The notes beneath the pieces are model-generated. The model saw only the letters and a program-made list of their open reading frames with translations. It searched no databases and was not told the origin of the DNA. This document shows positions 41,031-51,580 of a stretch of 64,000 nt of DNA, one piece after another; within the stretch, counting starts at the first letter, position 1, and the number at the start of each line of letters is the position of its first letter. Origin of the DNA: Diplonema japonicum (lineage: Eukaryota > Euglenozoa > Diplonemea > Diplonemida > Diplonemidae); NCBI GenBank assembly GCA_964019335.1, contig OZ025653.1, forward strand, positions 248,001-312,000. Direction: 5' to 3'. The translations under genes and the position numbers were made by a program.

Positions 41031-43887
41031 TTACAGCTTTGCGCGGATGCCAAGCTTCTCTGGTGAGAGAAGTGACTGGAGTCGTAGGAACCACGCAACA
41101 ACTTGCTGCTTGGTGCTGGGGTTCTCACTGTTTTTGATCGCTTTGCTGGTGTAACCCAACCAAAAGGTGACCTCTTTAATATCCGACAAGCTTGAAAACA
41201 CAGTCTCCAGTGCAGCACACACGTGTGTCAGCACGTCAGCGTTCAGACACTGCAACAAGTTCACAAGCGCATTGATGTACAATCGCCTCTTCTTCGAGAC
41301 CACTTGGTATGTCACCCCGGAGAAGCTCTCTTGCATGGTCATCGTCAACGTCAGCTGCTTCAAGGCCTCTGCTGTGTACAGTACAAGGCCCACGCCGCTA
41401 GGGTGCTCGTCGCTCGTAAACATCTTGCTCTCACCTTCACTCATGGCAGAAAGGTCAGTGTCCCACTCTTCCATCTTCTGGCAGATGGCCCTGATATTCA
41501 TCGTGAAGTGTTGCAGCAGCAAGATAGGTTGCGTTGCAAGCAGCTTCGGGTACATAGCAAGCTTCTTCCCACCACCAGGAACGGACCTCACAGGAAGACA
41601 CTCGTTCAAGTACATCGCGTACGACGTGGCTGCTGCTAGTGATGGTTCCTTCACGAGCTTCACGATCAGCGCATGTGCCGTCACCAGCACAGACTGCGGG
41701 GTGTCGTTCCTTAGGAACCTCAACAGGCGTGGAACCAAGCTGGAGTACTTCTTCACCGCGGGCTGCCGGATGCTTAAGCGCAGCAAGAACAGCTTGCTGC
41801 ACAGTGTGTAGATAGCATGCCTGTTGCCTTTCCGCATTGCATTGTCTGCCATGAAGACGCCCTCTATGATCTTCTCGGTGTACGGACGCGTCTTGTTCAG
41901 TACCGCGAGGTGACGCTGCAACGTGCCTTCCAACTTTCTGAAGGTCATTCTCTTCTCTATGGCTTTGAGGTACTGCTCTTGGAACACCTTGCTGTTCTTA
42001 CGTTCTCTGTCAACAGGCAACGGTGGCAACGATGTGAACGAGAATGCTGGGAAGTAACATTCATAAATCTCAACGCACATCTTAGACTTCTCGGGGAGTG
42101 TGGGGTCTTCCGTGTCGGAGGGCCTATCCGTGAGCGGCGCCGAGTGTGAGAGGAGCTTCAAGACATCATTGACTGAACCCATGAGCAGGGCAAGTACGTT
42201 CTTGTCCTCTCTGCTCTTCTTTTGCATTGCCTTGTGTATGCAATGCCCAACGAGTGCGTCGACTGCCTTTGCGTGCTCCCACAGGGACTGCAAGAACGCT
42301 GTGCTGCTGCTTATCTTCAGTGACTTGATGAGTTTCGTCATGCCGCCTGTGTACGGGGCTAGGATAGCGTGGTGGTTTTGGATGTGCTTCGAATTGATGA
42401 AAGCGACGTTCATGAGAGTCCTTTCCTTGTCTGCGAAGAGGAACTCGTCTGCCAGCACAATTCCCATGTAGACGCTTGTCACATTCTTAACAAGCTGCTT
42501 GTGGTGAGGTCCTGCGGTGTCGAGTTTTATCTTATTCAAAGTGGGGTACATCCTGCCGCAGGACAGCGTGTGTATGATCAGTCTCGCTCTCGTGTCCATC
42601 TCAGGGGTGAGCCCAGTGGTACCGAGATCAACCTGCAGAGCTGACTGAATAATGCGACCATACCTCAGTCTCCTTGAAAAAGTCAGCCACGGAGTCGCGA
42701 ATTGCGACTTCCGCGTTCTGTTCAAAGAGCTGGCTGTTCTGTGCCGCTGTCCCAAGCACACCTGCCTGCATAACAGTGCTGCTCGCCTTGTCTTCTCTCT
42801 GTTGTGTGTTGGCACGACACGCGAGACATACCGCATTCATCAACGACTTCACAATGCACGTCTTTAAAAGGGCTGTTCTTTGCCCGGTACCGAATACTCG
42901 CTCCAGGACTCCGTTCTGCGGTACGGGGTTCTCGATGAGGTCGGAGTACTCCTCGCTGACGATCTTCTGGAAGCTGTGCATCCCGTTCAGAACGATCATG
43001 AATGCTGTGAGACGGTGCAGGTCGAGGCTGCCCAGCCACACGTGTGACTCTAGTGCAGAAGTCGGGGGTGCCTTCTCCATGATCTCCTCTACTCTTGGTA
43101 CTGGACGCTGCTTCAGCTTCAGGGAGTCGGTCACAATGGTGATAACCAAGTCGTGCCAGTTACCTATGTCACCCTTCGACAAGTGCGCCACCACCTCAGC
43201 CACGCACTTTACAAAGGTCGGCAGCGTTTGTGCATGCGTCACATATTGCCTGAGGCCAGGCTCATTCATTGCCCGCTGCATCATTTGCAGCACCTTCTTA
43301 GGATTCGTCTCCACCTGCGCCACCAGCAATTGCCACTGCATCGTGAAGAGAGGCATAAAGGCCAGCTTATCCACTGCCAAGATGCCATTCACGGTTTCTG
43401 CCAACAACGACGAATCGGTGATAGTTTGCCCCTATAGTGGTGCGAATAGAAGAATGGCATACCGGGTACTGCGCAGAGTCGTGGACATTACTGGGCTTGA
43501 ACCCATGGTCAAGGAGGTGCACCAACACGATGCAAGCATAGCACGCTGCATTCAGTGTGGATCTCAGTTCAACAGAGCCGTTGCCCTCCATTACAACTCG
43601 TGCCCTTCGCAGTATGCTGTACAGTGCCTGCAAGGTCGGTAAGAAAGGAAGGAGGGTGCATACCTGATAAGCCGTCTTCGTGACGTACTGCCGCAACCTT
43701 GTAACTAGCAACTTAACATTATCAGACACAACCTGTGAGGTGTAGGTATGTCTACTCAGCCCTAAACTTATACCTTCAGTGGTGCCGTCTGCACTGCACC
43801 TTGCCAGTCACCCCTCCGCGCCTCCCATATCACTTGTCCCAGAGCGTCAACAACGACCTTTTCGGCAACCTTCGCTCGTTGGGCCAT
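41031..43887 (-). CDS. Large helical-repeat (HEAT-like) protein, five exons
   Basis: 905 residues, family not recognised. The exons are 43887-43774, 43732-43664, 43627-43463, 43431-42664 and 42632-41031. The introns are 41, 36, 31 and 31 nt, all beginning GTAT and ending CAG or TAG, all phase 0. The chain is nearly all alpha-helical, with leucine-rich helix pairs (LLVTRLRQYVTK, KLIKSLKISSSTAFLQSLWE, SLVPRLLRFLRNDTPQSVLV, LYINALVNLLQCLNADVLTH), as in HEAT-type scaffolds such as exportins or TRRAP-like proteins. No enzymatic motif is visible. The ATG at 43887 follows CACAG by 6 nt and the upstream WW gene stops only 83 nt away. The 36-nt intron is also open in frame, so retention cannot be excluded by reading frame alone. 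Confidence 0.75.
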
Positions 43888-43893
43888 CTGCTC

Positions 43894-43920
43894 CTGTGTG
43901 GGTTTGCGAGAGAAAGGAAG
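43894..43920 (-). other. Candidate trans-splice acceptor
   Basis: A pyrimidine-rich stretch (CTTCCTTTCTCTCG) followed by CCACACAG (G at 43894) lies 6 nt before the ATG at 43887. The upstream stop codon is 83 nt away, leaving no room for a conventional promoter. Confidence 0.5.
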
Positions 43921-43970
43921 ATGGTGCGTGAGTTGGAACAACAGAAATACAAATAAGTTACAGGTGGTCG

Positions 43971-45044
43971 TCACTGCGGAGAAGAGGAGCTTTGGTGTAT
44001 TTGCAGTCGATGCAAGAGGAGGGAGTGGTGGCTTGGGAACTGAAAGGGGCAGTGCTCCACACCACATGGGTACCACTGCCCATGATTCTGCTCTTCTTTG
44101 TGTGATGCGAGCTCTTCAAAGCCGGTGCACACAGCGTGGCACACTTCGCACAGCGCGGGTTCCTGCTCTATTGAAGACATGATGCCCAATGTGCTCTCGG
44201 GCCGTTCTACCTCAGGGGATGGGCACGCTGTGTGCACCGTAGGTGACGTTTGCCGTGCGTGTATTACCGGGCTATGCGCGATGGGGCTGTGCGCCACGGG
44301 GATGTGGTGTGACACGAGGGTGTGGTGCGACACGATATCGCGCTGCGGTGATAAAGACGCAACAGGCGTTACGACCCTCTCTGCCTTTCGTATCACATTC
44401 TTGTCAGGTTCGACAAGGTACCCGCCGCTCGGAAGTTCCCACTGTGGGTGTAAGGTGTTTGTGAACGGGGTGAAATACCTGCACTTCCTGCGTTATTCTA
44501 TTGTGGAAGTATTCCTTCCCTGTGTTCGCATCGATATATCTGCACCAGACTCGCAGTGGGCTGTCCGGTTGGTATTTGTTGATCAGAAGAAACATCAACT
44601 GCTCCTCCTGACCTTCGTAGAGGTCCAGTATCAAGTCGACGGCGCAGATCCGTGATGGGTTGTGCCGCTCGTAGTATTTTATAATTTCATCCTTGTAGGG
44701 ATTGGTCCGCTTGATGCCGTACTGGGTGATGAGGGACTCGTACATCTGTGGGGGGGGGGGGGGGGTGAGAAATAAATACTGATTTGTGACGTGCATCATA
44801 CCGTTGGCTCTTTGCCTCTAAACTTTTCTAATATTTCGTCGACCAGTTGCAGCTTGCCCGGGTCCTTTGTGGTGAAGAACGCGACCAGGGCTTGCCTGTC
44901 CGCTTCTGGCTCTACAAGGGCCGCCCTTGTTACCTTATCAACAGGGCGTTCCAACTCCTCTCTCATTACTCTTCTTGCTGCGTGGAGTAGGTCACTCTCA
45001 GTCACGATATTTCTACCCACCACGTTATCCTCAAAACGTCTCAT
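43971..45044 (-). CDS. WW-domain and C2H2 protein with two KYG-type repeats
   Basis: 326 residues from exons 45044-44802, 44745-44479 and 44441-43971. The introns are 56 nt (44801-44746) and 37 nt (44478-44442), phase 0. Splicing rebuilds a WW domain across the second intron: VWCRYIDANTGKEYFHN followed by TQEVQ joined to WELP, with both conserved tryptophans. Upstream are two copies of a ~40-residue helical unit: LVAFFTTKDPGKLQLVDEIL then FRGKE..SLITQYG, and IIKYYERHNPSRICAVDLIL then YEGQEEQLMFLLINKY. The C-terminal part has a His/Ser/Pro-rich linker and a Cys/His region (CEVCHAVCTGFEELASH and CGVEHCPFQFPSHHSLLLH) resembling two zinc fingers. A proline-motif-binding adaptor is likely; no specific role can be given. 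The first intron carries a 16-nt C run before CACAG. Confidence 0.8.
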
Positions 45045-45301
45045 AGTGGCTTTACATGAGCCTTTGAGTGGAGGGTCAAGAAGAAGGAGGGTGCAAGTGA
45101 ATAAAATTCTGAAGATAAAAAGAATACGAGACATGTGATTGGTATTGACGGTAAAAAAAGAAAAGTGGGGAGAAAGGGGGAATGATGATTGGAAAAAAAA
45201 AAGGGAAAAAAGAAGGGAAAAAAAAAGGGGGAGTGGAGTTAAATAAATGGATAAGTAAAGTAAAAAGAACGAAAGCAATAAGAAAATAAGGGGAAAAAAA
45301 A
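45045..45301. other. A/G-rich spacer
   Basis: Purine-rich low-complexity spacer between the UTP14 stop and the WW gene start. No gene. Confidence 0.5.
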
Positions 45302-48189
45302 TCATTCGTCGTCTCCTTTGCCTCCTTTCCTTGTGATCTTTCTCCTCTTTGTTTTCGGGGCCTTGCGGGCGCCTTGTTCCTTCTCGAGGGGTGTAATGAT
45401 TTCTCCCGACTTTGTCTTCATCTTTGGGCGTATGTGCGATTGTACCCTTTCTGCCGTGTTCCCTAAAAGAAAAAGGTTGAGTTTTTTTTTTTTTTTTTTT
45501 TTCCCTCCAATTCTACATACAATCACTCCCAAGTGGCGTTTGCAGAGTTGCCTGGAACTGCTCAGGGTTCCTGAACGGGAAAGGAACCTTGCTGATTGCG
45601 TACTTGCTGTCGAGCGTATCCTCGTTCTCGTTGATGATGACATTCTTCAGCTTGGCGTCCTTCCTCTTTGCTCTGGAGATTGCAACCTTCTCTTCTCTTT
45701 GCACTTCCATGTCACGCTTACGTTTCTGTATTGGTGGTAAATTATTTATGTGATACATAGTGTATCCATACCTTTGCCTTTTCGTTGAGGGTCTCGTCCT
45801 GCCCGCCCCATTCCCCCCAACCAGGGAACGCTTGAGTGGCGTCTATGCCTTCTACGTCCTTTTGCACGTCTTCTTCTTTTTCTTTCTCGAAATCAGCTGT
45901 CAGGGTGTCAGCCGCGAAGGCCCTTGCCACAAGATAGTCCTGGTTCATGCTCAGGCCATCCGATGTTTCCAGCACCCCCTTCTTCTTCTTTTTCTTTTTC
46001 TTTTCCGGTTCTGTTGCTTGCTCCTCAACTGCCTCTTCAACCGCCTCCTCTTGCGGTTCCTCCTCCTCCGTGGCACGTCGTCGCTTCTTTGTCTTTGCTG
46101 CCTCGACAGGCGGCTCTTCCGGAGAAGCTGTCCTTGCTGCCTTCCTCCTGTTGTGGTGTGTTGTGTTTATGTTATGTCAACATCATACTTCGCAAGCTCC
46201 TTCTTGAGCTTCAGCCTTCGCGACCTCTCGTTTGTGAGACAGCTCTTCATGGGCACTGCCACCTCCAGCTCTGCTCCCGTTGCCACAGACGGTTCCATAA
46301 TGCGGACCTTCTTCACAGGCTTGCTCTCAACGTCTTCGCCTTTCGTGTCGTCGGTCACGTATGCTGTGCCTTTGTTCGCCTTCGCCTTGCTGCCCTTCAC
46401 GGGCTTCTCCTCTGCGTGGCCTGAAAAGCTCATTTTCCCTGCTTGCTTCATTTTGCTTGCTGTAGGTTTTTCTCCGGTTTCACTTTCACGGTTTTCGCCC
46501 CTGCAATGGTATAGTGTGATGGTGTCAGGGTAGCATACATGGGTTCCTCTCCTTCGCGGTAGCGGTCCACATCCTCCTCCAACTCGTCCACCATGCGCAA
46601 GAGCTCCTGATGTGGTTGTGAAGGGTTGTTGGTAGGTGGTATACCTCTTTGTTTTTTTCCTTGCTCCTCTGCATGAATTTCATGCCCCAAACGCCCTTCT
46701 TCTTCTCCTGCGGCTCGTCTTCGTTGATCTCCCCACGAAGCTTCCACAACGCAGACTTGCTGCCGTCCTCGTTCAGCAGCGTGTCGATCTGCTTCTCACC
46801 ATCGCTGGACAGGCTGTCCACGTCGCTTCCTTTGTTGATGTACTCAGCATCTTCAGCATCCTCGTCAATCTTTGTCATCAGCTTCTGGTGGATTCGGTTC
46901 TGGTTCGCAAGTGCCGCCTTCGTGTCTGGGTCCCACTTCGCCATGTCCTTCACGTGCTTGATCCACTGCGACTTGTTGCGGTGCTTCATGCTCAATCTTT
47001 CCTTTGCTCTCATCTTCAACATCTCTTCCTTCTTTTTCTTCAATGCGGCTTCGGGATCGACAAGCGCCAGCAGCTCCAGACGCTTGTCCTTGTCCTTCTC
47101 CTTCTCCCTCCTCACCATCCGCCTGTATGTCTTCGACTTGATCTTCTTGACACGTTTCTTCTTCTCATGTTCGTACGACAGGACGTTCTTCAGCTTCGAC
47201 AATGTGCCCGTTTGGTTCTCCCCCTCACCCACCAGTCCAAAGACATCGCCCTGCAGCTTCACGTAGTCTGAGGATGTCAACTCTTTCTGCTCTTCCCGCA
47301 GGCCGGAGTCTTGCAGCATCCCGCTGATTTCTTTTTCCAGGTCGGTCACGGGCTGGATTGTCTCACCGGCTTTTGATGTGGTAGGCTTTTGGATGGGGTC
47401 CACCTCGGGGAGGGGGAATTGGGAGAAGTCTTTTGCACGAGCAGCCCGGACGGTGTGATTCCATTTCGAGAGGTCGTTGGAAACACCTTCCTTGGTGATC
47501 CCCCGTTCGCGTTGGTTGATGATGACAGTATCTTCAGGAGCGGCAACGAGGTGCGAGTCGTTCTCACGGAGCTTTCGAAGCTTCTTACCAAGACGGGCAA
47601 CACCGTCAGATGAGTTGAGGGGGTTGACGAGATCGCTGAGGGAAGGCGCTGCGACGGTGGCGATGGAGCTGCGCTGGAACTCGTCTTCTGCCTTGGTCTC
47701 GACGACACGCGACGCTGACGATTTCTTCTTCTTGGCAGCTATTTTATCGTACTTCGTGTCGAGAAGCTCACTGAGTTTCACAACGTTGTTCTCCTCATCG
47801 TCAGACGAACTCTCGTCATCGCTGCCGACCTCTTCGTCCGAACCGTAGATCCGTTCATCATCAGACGAATCAGGTTGTTGTTGTTGCTGTTTTTTCCCTT
47901 TCTTCCCTCCTTTTACCAACTTTCCCGTTTTCTCCTTTTCGTTGACATCGCCGAACAGCTGCTTGAGCTCCTCGTCGCTGCTCCCGAAGGCCATGTCGTC
48001 ATCAATGCTCTCGTCGTCCTCGATTATCTGTTCGCTCATATCCTCTCCGCTGCTGAGCGACACGTCATCGCCCCTTCTTAGTCGTCTCGGTTTGCCATCG
48101 GTTTTCTTTCCTTTGCTTCCTTTGCCCCCCTTGCCGCCTTTGCCTCCTTTGCTGCCTTTCCTCCCGCCTTTCTTTACATTTACCGGCAT
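45302..48189 (-). CDS. UTP14: U3 snoRNP / small-subunit processome protein UTP14
   Basis: 888 residues from six exons: 48189-46645, 46606-46539, 46500-46189, 46147-45772, 45725-45521 and 45462-45302. The introns are 38, 38, 41, 46 and 58 nt, and exon total 2667 nt is divisible by three. UTP14 is a nucleolar factor for 18S rRNA maturation that activates the helicase DHR1. Family signatures are KKIKSKTYRRM, RMKHRNKSQW-like segment RLSMKHRNKSQWIKHV, GMKFMQRS, and in the late exons FPGWGEWGG, KNVIINE, PFPFRNPEQFQATLQTPLGS with the Trp restored by splicing, and GEIITPLEKEQ. The N-terminus is Gly/Lys-rich, then acidic. The last intron has a GGAGGG-A(21) tract. All introns lie in the last 42% of the coding sequence. 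Confidence 0.93.
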
Positions 48190-48513
48190 TTTTTTATTTT
48201 TCTTTTCCGTTTCCCTTATAATTAAAAAGACTTTTTGAACGAAGCTTGAGGGTTGAAAAAAAAACAAATATAACAACGACACTGGTAAAAAAGATTTCCT
48301 ACTACTTGTTCTATACCCCCCTTTTCTTACCTCAGGAGAAAAAGAATAGAAGAAAGAGTGGCCGAAAAAAAATGGGGGGGGGTGGTTAGTGAGAGAGAGA
48401 GGGAGAGAGCAAACTTACAAATATTCTTGAACGAAAGAGAGAATAAATATAAAAAAAAAGTGTGTAAGAAAAAAAAAAAAGAAATATCACGAAACATATT
48501 TTTTTTTTTAAAA

Positions 48514-49163
48514 CCATTAAACCCACATGTCATATATATGACATAAGAAAAAAAAAAGAAAAAATCTATAGGCCTTTTGGTCAAATTATGACCTTTCTTT
48601 CACTTTTCTGACGCCATTGCGCGATTTTTCCCACTTTGTTTGGCTAAATGCTGCCCTTTTTCAGCATTATTTTAAGAATTTGAGAGGTCGAAAATCCGGG
48701 GGAAAATGATTTTAGAATGAAGAATACTCGACTGGAGCAGAGGGCTGGTCATGAGTGATGAAGAATGCGAAGAAATGTCAGAAAATGGTAGTTCTGAGTC
48801 TAGTAGTGCTTGGGGGGAGGAAAGTGTGGAAGAATTGGAGGAAATGGGGTGGAAAGAGGCAGTGTAATCGAACCAGCAGACGACCCAACAGGGAAGAGCC
48901 CTCTCCAGCTTTTTTATTCGTTTTTTACACCATTTATTTTGCACTTTTTTCTACTCCTCTTCCCCCCCTTACCAAAAAGGGTGTTGGGTCAAAAATCATA
49001 GTTCAAAAGCCAGTTCAGGGGAACCCTGATACCTGAATGTCTCCAGAGGTCATTTCTCCATAAAAAGAACACTTTGTATGGTTAAATGCTGCCATTTTTT
49101 TGAATTCTTTGGAATCGCCTCAAAAATGGGCTTTTTTCGGTTTTTTGCCTGTGGGCTTAATGG
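48514..49163. repeat. Possible ~650-bp non-coding element with imperfect TIRs
   Basis: In the 1.2-kb spacer 48190-49384, CCATTAAACCCACATG at 48514-48529 is matched in inverted orientation near 49149-49163 (CCATTAAGCCCACAG on the other strand), each next to T-rich/TTAA sequence. Inside are two direct copies of a TAAATGCTGCC(C/A)TTTTT motif near 48646 and 49085. No transposase frame is present. It may be a degraded MITE; TTAA next to one end would suit piggyBac, but the other end reads TTTTAAAA. Confidence 0.4.
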
Positions 49164-49384
49164 TTAAAAAAAAACCTTAGCTGCAAGTTTGTAAGGACTC
49201 CCCACCCCCCCTCCAGTTACCCCACTGAAAGAAAAAAAGAAAAAAAAAAGGCAAGGCGAAATAAGAGATGAAGGTAACGGCCGAAAAGAGAAATCTTATT
49301 GAAAAAAAGGGAAACCCAATTGAACGGAAGCAACCTTTTTTATATCAGTGAAAAAAGAAAAAAAAAAGAAAAGACCCAGAAGAT

Positions 49385-50646
49385 TCATTGCAGGGGGTGG
49401 CCGTTTATGAGGGACATGACCTTGACGGCATTCTCACGGGCGGTGACCATATCCTTGAACTGCAAAGAAGAAATAATGTATTTTGCGTACTTCTGCGCGT
49501 CCACCATGTGGTCAAGGGTAGGCTCGAAACCAACGACAGGCACAACAATGCCCGAGCCGCCCCCACCCCCACTTGCTTGCGCCATCTGGGCCTTCATCAT
49601 ATTCACCACTTGCTCATATTTCTGACATTGTCCCTGGGCCTGCTGTGTCTGTGTCTGGCTCATCACCAGCTGGTGCTTCAATTGCATCAGCTCATTTTCC
49701 AGTTCATCCACCCTCCGCTTGCTCAAGGATGCTTCTGCCTTTAATAACTCAACATTCTCGGGTGCAGGTACAGGTGCAGCAGGCTCCCCTACTCCACCAG
49801 CCAACTTACGCAGCCGTTCCTGTGTGTTGTTCCTTAACGTACTCCACGACATACCTCCATCAAGTCCATGCTGTCTGACTCTGGCAGGGTTGGCTGTGCA
49901 TCAGGAATTGCGCTGGATGTGGGTGCTTGAAGGGACGACATCAGTGCGTCAAGATCATCTAAAGGCGGTGGCGGCGGGGGGGCCAACGGTTCAGGTGTGG
50001 ACACCATTGGTGCCACAGGTGCAGGAGGCTCAAAAGCCACAGGGGGTTCGGGAAGCGGGGGGGCGAATGGCTGCGGTTCAACAGGCGCCATCGGGTCAAC
50101 ATGCTGACTGGGGGACTCCATGGGTGTGTCCTGAGTTTCGAGAGACGGGTTGGGCGACACATAAGGCACACCAGAGTCGAGCGCCTTCTTCACCTGCATG
50201 GCGGTGTACCGTGCGTAGTTGTACTTCTCTTGAACGTCTTCGTCCATGTCGCCGAACTGCTTGGTGCACTCCAGCAGGACACTGCTGGTTGTGAACATTG
50301 CAATGCACTGTTTGTCAGCCTGCCCAGAGCGCTCCCTGTCGTCTGCCCTCTTGAAGATCAAGTACGCGTTTCGCAACAGAACCTCCTTCCCATCCCCACC
50401 GCTGATGACAGGGTCTGCCTTCTCGGTCTCGAGGTGGTCCATCAGCTCCATTAGGAAGGCTGTCGCCTCGTCCTTCACCGTGGGGTCCAACGCACCCAGT
50501 AAGCCGATCCCAACCTGTGCTGCAAAGCTCTTGCACAGATAGGACACCTGTGGGTCCCGTGACCCGAAGTCCCTTGCCCTGATGAAGTATGGGACGAGCT
50601 TCTTGAAGGCAGCAGGGCACCTTGCTGCGATGTTGTTGTTGTCCAT
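49385..50646 (-). CDS. VTA1: VTA1/LIP5, ESCRT-III disassembly cofactor
   Basis: 408 residues from exons 50646-49855 and 49819-49385, with a 35-nt intron (49854-49820, GTATGTCGTGG...CACACAG, phase 0). VTA1 binds and stimulates the AAA ATPase VPS4 in multivesicular-body sorting and membrane scission. The N-terminal MIT-type helical domain is clear (CPAAFKKLVPYFIRARDF, then RDPQVSYLCKSFAAQVGI). A Pro-rich linker follows, then a short coiled coil (RRVDELENELMQLKHQL). The VPS4-binding C-terminal domain is in exon 2 (MVDAQKYAKYIISSLQFKDM). Without the intron the gene would look like two separate proteins. I chose the ATG at 50646 after an A-rich leader, although the frame continues upstream. Confidence 0.92.
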
Positions 50647-51297
50647 TTTTTTTTTTGTCTTTTTTTTTCCACTGAATATACTGCAAACTGCAGAGAAAAC
50701 AGAAAGAAAAAAAAACATAAAACAAATAGCACAGTATACAAACGGTAGGGGGGCATCGAGCGTGGAGAGAGGAACGGGACAAACAAAGTAGGGTAAGGGG
50801 AGGGAAGGGGGGGGAGGAAGGGGAAACAAAGAATGAAAAAGGAAAAAAGAGGGGGGAAGAGGAGGAGAGAGCAACAGCACTTTCTCCTTTTATAATCTCT
50901 TTTTCCGCCCCATTCGTATGACCTCCATTCCTTCCTGCTTCTGTGCCCATCTAAACAAAAGATGGTGCACAGCTTTTTTTTTTTTTTTAAATTCTTTCTT
51001 TCCCCCCCTTTTTTTGTTTTTTTCTTCTTCTTCTTAATTACAATCTTCAAAAAGAAATAACCGGACAATAAAAAAAAAACACTGGAAGAAATGGAAAAAA
51101 AAAAGGGGGGGAGTAAAAAAAAAAAAAAATACCGCCTCTTATCTCTAACCCGTTTAGCACAACGGAAACTTGCTATTTTTTCAACATTTTTTTAAAAATC
51201 TTTCCAAAAGGATTCCCTCTAAAGCTGTTTTAGAGATATGAGGCGTAATACAACATAAAATAAAAAAATGGGTAGAGGGGGTACAACAAAAAAAGTC
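50647..51297. other. Low-complexity spacer
   Basis: A/G/T-run spacer between the VTA1 start and the EF-hand/ubiquitin-like gene stop. Frames here are homopolymer artefacts. Confidence 0.55.
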
Positions 51298-51548
51298 TCA
51301 ACGTCTTGAAGGAATAGCAGGATGCATCCTAAGAAGTAGATCGATAATGTCCCCTTCAGGACCAAAGCCAACATCGTAGTCTTTAAGAGTCTTGCGGGAG
51401 TTGAGTTCTCGGCCATGCACGACAAGCCGTTGATAAGGAACGGGTGTGCCCTCCTGCTCTTCAATCCTGTTCATGAAGTGCTCAATGGGCTCATCGTCCT
51501 CGGCGTAGATGCGCACCATGGACCCGTCGGCCCGTTGTATGTTTACCT

Positions 51549-51580
<32 letters not shown>

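Noticed and set aside
45742-46451. Several small genes downstream of UTP14
   Set aside because: Each carries a conserved C-terminal UTP14 segment (GWGEWGG, KNVIINE) and they splice together in frame.
49385-49852. Independent 155-residue coiled-coil protein
   Set aside because: It contains the VTA1 C-terminal domain and joins the upstream VTA1 frame through a 35-nt intron.
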